A stretch of 9,737 nucleotides of DNA from Planctomycetaceae bacterium (lineage in GTDB: Bacteria; Planctomycetota; Planctomycetia; Pirellulales; Thermoguttaceae): NCBI GenBank assembly GCA_031287585.1, contig JAITST010000152.1, positions 1 through 9,737 of the forward strand, written 5' to 3'. The notes under the pieces are model-generated. The model ran no database searches, was not told where the DNA came from, and was given only the letters and a program-made list of their open reading frames with translations. Positions 7,080 through 9,737 of the stretch are shown here, piece by piece. Both the position numbers and the translations under genes were made by a program. Positions within the stretch are counted from its first letter, which is position 1, and each line of letters starts with the position of its first letter.

Positions 7080-7112
7080 ATTCACAGGCGGTAACGTCTT
7101 CCGAATTTATAC

Positions 7113-7155
7113 CGAACACGGCTATCACAACACAAACAATTTTCAATCGTGTTCG
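7113..7155 (+). promoter_or_regulatory. 8-bp inverted repeat upstream of the ATPase promoter
   Basis: CGAACACG (7113-7120) and CGTGTTCG (7148-7155) are perfect inverted arms separated by 27 bases, ending 9 bases before the -35 of the ATPase promoter. They could be paired operator half-sites, or the base of a long-loop hairpin ending the TerY transcript. One such pair can arise by chance in a gap this size. Confidence 0.25.
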
Positions 7156-7164
7156 TTGTATGTA

Positions 7165-7193
7165 TTGACTTAACCTATATTTGCTGTAATAAT
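7165..7193 (+). promoter_or_regulatory. Sigma70-like promoter of the calcium ATPase gene
   Basis: The -35 is TTGACT (7165-7170). A 17-base spacer leads to AATAAT (7188-7193), preceded by TG at 7185-7186, an extended -10. Each hexamer differs from consensus at one position. The predicted start is near 7200, giving a leader of about 37 bases before the ATG at 7237. This indicates the pump is transcribed independently of the TerY genes. Confidence 0.55.
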
Positions 7194-7236
7194 AGTCTCA
7201 CTTATTTCAAATTCAACAATTCAACCCAATCCTACA

Positions 7237-9737
7237 ATGGCTAACAAAACTATCACAATTGACGGAACACAAATTAACTTAACTCAGGGACTAAATGCCG
7301 AACAGGTGAAACAGTCTGAGGAAAAATATGGCCGGAATACCCTCACGCCGCCAAAGCGCGAACCGCTCTGGAAACTTTTCCTCGAAAAGTTCAATGACGC
7401 AACCATCAAAATTTTGCTCGTTGCCGCCGTGCTGTCGATTGTTTTGGCTTGCGTAGAGAAATTTGTCCTCGATAATAAAGACGCATCGTTCATCGACAGT
7501 ATCGGTATCTTTCTCGCCGTTGCTTTGGCAACCCTCGCCGGTTTTTTAAGCGAACTAAAATCGTCGCACGAGTTCGATTTGCTCAACAAAGTCAAAGACG
7601 ATATTCCCGTCAAGACGCTGCGCAACGGACAGTTAACCGAAATATCGATTAACGACATTGTTGTCGGAGACGCGATTCAACTTGCACTCGGCGATAAAGT
7701 TCCCGCCGACGGCATGGTCTTTCAATCGCAGGGATTACTCGTTGACGAAGCCGTCATGACCGGCGAAAGCGTCGCCGTTGAAAAGAAATCTGATGACCTT
7801 GTCTTTCGCGGAACAACGATTAGCGACGGACACGGTCGGTTCGTTGTAAAAGAAGTCGGCGATGCAACCCGGCTCGGACAAATCGCCGCTAATCTCGGAA
7901 GTAATGCGTCCGCAGAGGAAACGCCGTTAGTCCAAAAGTTAACAAAACTCGCCGCTCAAATCAGCACCGTCGGAATGACCGGCGCAGCGTTAATCTTCGC
8001 TGTCATGGCGGGATTCGCTTTGTATCAATTCGATTGGAATGTTCTCAACGCCGAAACGATAACGGAACTGCTTCATTCGCTATTAAATGCGTTCATTATT
8101 GCGGTAACAATTATCGTCGTTGCCGTTCCCGAAGGACTGCCGATGATGGTCACCGTTTCGCTTGCGCTGAATATGATGAAGATGGCAAAAGAAAACTGTT
8201 TGATCCGCAAACTCGTTGCAAGCGAAACCGTCGGCAGTGCAACCGTAATCTGCACCGATAAAACGGGAACGTTGACGCAAAATCAAATGACGGTAACGCG
8301 GTCGTTTCCCGAATATAAACAAGAGTTGCCGCAGCAACTGGTCGAAGCAATTTCGATTAACACAACAGCGGAATTGAATCTTGGTAATCCGACAGAAGGA
8401 GCGTTATTGCGGTTTCTGCACAAGAACGGACACAACTACAACGACCATCGGAATAAGTATGAACGGGTCAGCGAGTTGGCGCATAATTCGGAACGTAAGA
8501 TGTCGTTTGTCGAAGTCAACATTGACGGCAAACACACTGCGTATTCCAAGGGTGCGCCGGAAAAGATTTTGCCGAATTGCAAAACGATTTTAGTGAACGG
8601 CGAATTAAGTCCCGCCGCTGACCATCAAACGCAAATCAATGAGGCGTTGAAGAATGCCACGGAACAAGCACTGCGGGTGTTAGCGGTTGCTGTTGACGAT
8701 ACCTTATTAGCGTTAATTGGCATCAGCGACCCGATACGTGCCGAAGTGCCGCATGCCGTTGAAGTGTGTCATACTGCCGGTGTCGATGTCAAAATGATCA
8801 CCGGTGATGCCGAACCGACGGCAAGAGCGATTGCAAAACAGGCAGGTATCATTTCACATGAGAACGAACTCGTTTTAACGTCGCCGCAACTTGCCGAAAT
8901 GTCCGATGAGGAATTGGACAAAAACATCGGACGGTTAAAAGTGTTAGCGCGGGCAACACCGATGGATAAATTGCGTCTGGTGAAAGCACTGCATAAACAA
9001 GGCGAAGTTGTAGCCATGACCGGCGACGGAACCAACGATGCCCCTGCTCTGAAAAATGCCGATGTCGGTATTGCGATGGGAATCACCGGCACCGAAGTTG
9101 CGAAGGAAGCGAGCGACATTGTGCTCGTTGATGATAACTTCAAGAGTATCGTAACGGGTATCTGGTGGGGACGGACTCTTTACCAGAATATCCAGAAGTT
9201 TTTGATTTTCCAGTTGACCGTCAACTTCGTTGCGATGGCGTGCGCTTTGGTTGGACCGTTCATTGGTGTTTCGCTGCCGCTGACCGTGCCGCAGTTGCTT
9301 TGGATCAATATCATTATGGACACATTTGCCGCGCTGGCATTAAGTACTGACCCGCCGAGGGCAATTTTTATGCGAAGGAAACCGATACCGAGAGAAGCGT
9401 CGATTGTTACTGCTTCGATGCTTTGGACTATCGGCTTGACAGGTATCTATCAAATTGCCGTTTTGAGCGTACTGCTCTTTACGGGTTTGTTTGCAGAGAA
9501 GCCGTTCGAGTTGGGCTCGGATGTCAAAAACATGGCGAATCGCGAAGCGTTGACCGTATTCTTTACGGCGTTTGTCTTGCTTCAGTTTTGGAATATCTTT
9601 TCGTGCCGTTCGTTACAGCGGGGCGAATCGGCACTTGCGGGCTTATTGAAGAATAAGTTGTTTTTACTTATCGTTACGCTCATTGCCGTTGTGCAGATTG
9701 GCTTAGTGCAGGCAAGTCCGTATTTCGGTATCGGCGA
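7237..9737 (+). CDS. Calcium-transporting P-type ATPase, type IIB-like (3' end beyond window)
   Basis: This integral membrane pump uses ATP to export a cation, most likely Ca2+. It is cut by the window edge after 833 codons. Visible motifs are TGES 175-178 (dephosphorylation), PEGLP 298-302 in helix M4, DKTGTLT 341-347 with phosphorylated Asp341, KGAPE 438-442 (nucleotide binding), and TGDGTNDAP 595-603 (hinge). Helix M6 has Asn691 and Asp695 in NIIMD, the calcium-binding pair. M5 reads QLTVN and M6 runs into STDPP, as in plasma-membrane type (IIB) pumps, rather than the SERCA type with a second binding site. Hydrophobic segments consistent with M1-M9 are present; M10 is presumably beyond the end. 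No calmodulin-binding tail can be assessed. ATG 7237 follows a strong promoter by about 37 bases; there is no Shine-Dalgarno site. The family call is very secure; the Ca2+ substrate is inferred from the M4/M6 motifs. Confidence 0.95.
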   Translation, partial: MANKTITIDGTQINLTQGLNAEQVKQSEEKYGRNTLTPPKREPLWKLFLEKFNDATIKILLVAAVLSIVLACVEKFVLDNKDASFIDSIGIFLAVALATLAGFLSELKSSHEFDLLNKVKDDIPVKTLRNGQLTEISINDIVVGDAIQLALGDKVPADGMVFQSQGLLVDEAVMTGESVAVEKKSDDLVFRGTTISDGHGRFVVKEVGDATRLGQIAANLGSNASAEETPLVQKLTKLAAQISTVGMTGAALIFAVMAGFALYQFDWNVLNAETITELLHSLLNAFIIAVTIIVVAVPEGLPMMVTVSLALNMMKMAKENCLIRKLVASETVGSATVICTDKTGTLTQNQMTVTRSFPEYKQELPQQLVEAISINTTAELNLGNPTEGALLRFLHKNGHNYNDHRNKYERVSELAHNSERKMSFVEVNIDGKHTAYSKGAPEKILPNCKTILVNGELSPAADHQTQINEALKNATEQALRVLAVAVDDTLLALIGISDPIRAEVPHAVEVCHTAGVDVKMITGDAEPTARAIAKQAGIISHENELVLTSPQLAEMSDEELDKNIGRLKVLARATPMDKLRLVKALHKQGEVVAMTGDGTNDAPALKNADVGIAMGITGTEVAKEASDIVLVDDNFKSIVTGIWWGRTLYQNIQKFLIFQLTVNFVAMACALVGPFIGVSLPLTVPQLLWINIIMDTFAALALSTDPPRAIFMRRKPIPREASIVTASMLWTIGLTGIYQIAVLSVLLFTGLFAEKPFELGSDVKNMANREALTVFFTAFVLLQFWNIFSCRSLQRGESALAGLLKNKLFLLIVTLIAVVQIGLVQASPYFGIG

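Noticed and set aside
7284..7658. Minus-strand frame of 124 codons inside the ATPase gene (and a similar one at 8769-9143)
   Set aside because: Both are Ser-rich shadows of the ATPase coding strand, which carries all P-type ATPase motifs.

Overview
The window carries a compact TerY/kinase signalling module followed by a calcium-pump gene. It probably comes from a Gram-negative bacterium: the minus-strand gene at the left end encodes the end of an outer-membrane autotransporter barrel with the C-terminal aromatic residue typical of such barrels. Shine-Dalgarno sites are absent or weak, FGE-sulfatase, Sel1 and VWA domains are present, and GC content is moderate. This would fit an uncultured host-associated Planctomycetota/PVC-type genome, but that placement is a low-confidence guess.

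Layout. 156-731 (minus) is a 5'-truncated autotransporter beta-barrel. 735-1105 has no intact gene; it holds a decayed plus-strand reading frame, a candidate promoter, and a 17-codon His/Tyr-rich upstream ORF whose stop overlaps the kinase start (TAATG). 1106-2587 is a divergent Ser/Thr-type protein kinase with a zinc ribbon and a beta-rich C-terminal domain. 2762-4765 is a TerY-like VWA protein fused to an FGE-sulfatase domain, two Sel1 repeats and two membrane helices. 4847-5860 and 6016-7059 are two TerY-type VWA proteins, each ending in a cysteine-rich zinc-binding domain. 7237-9737 is a type IIB Ca2+-transporting P-type ATPase cut by the window edge, with its own good sigma70-like promoter. 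Two copies of a ~62-bp hairpin repeat lie between module genes (2610-2671 and 5915-5976).

How the genes may work together. TerY VWA proteins with a kinase and a PP2C phosphatase form the 'TerY-P' triads predicted to link metal-dependent sensing to phosphorylation. Here the kinase has three VWA partners and no phosphatase gene is visible. The first VWA has lost three of its five metal-site (MIDAS) residues and has gained a membrane-anchored FGE/Sel1 extension, while the other two keep the full site. I infer a membrane-tethered, metal-independent VWA scaffold working beside two metal-dependent VWA/zinc-ribbon proteins and one kinase. The neighbouring calcium pump suggests a metal or calcium theme, but its separate promoter means that link rests on proximity only.
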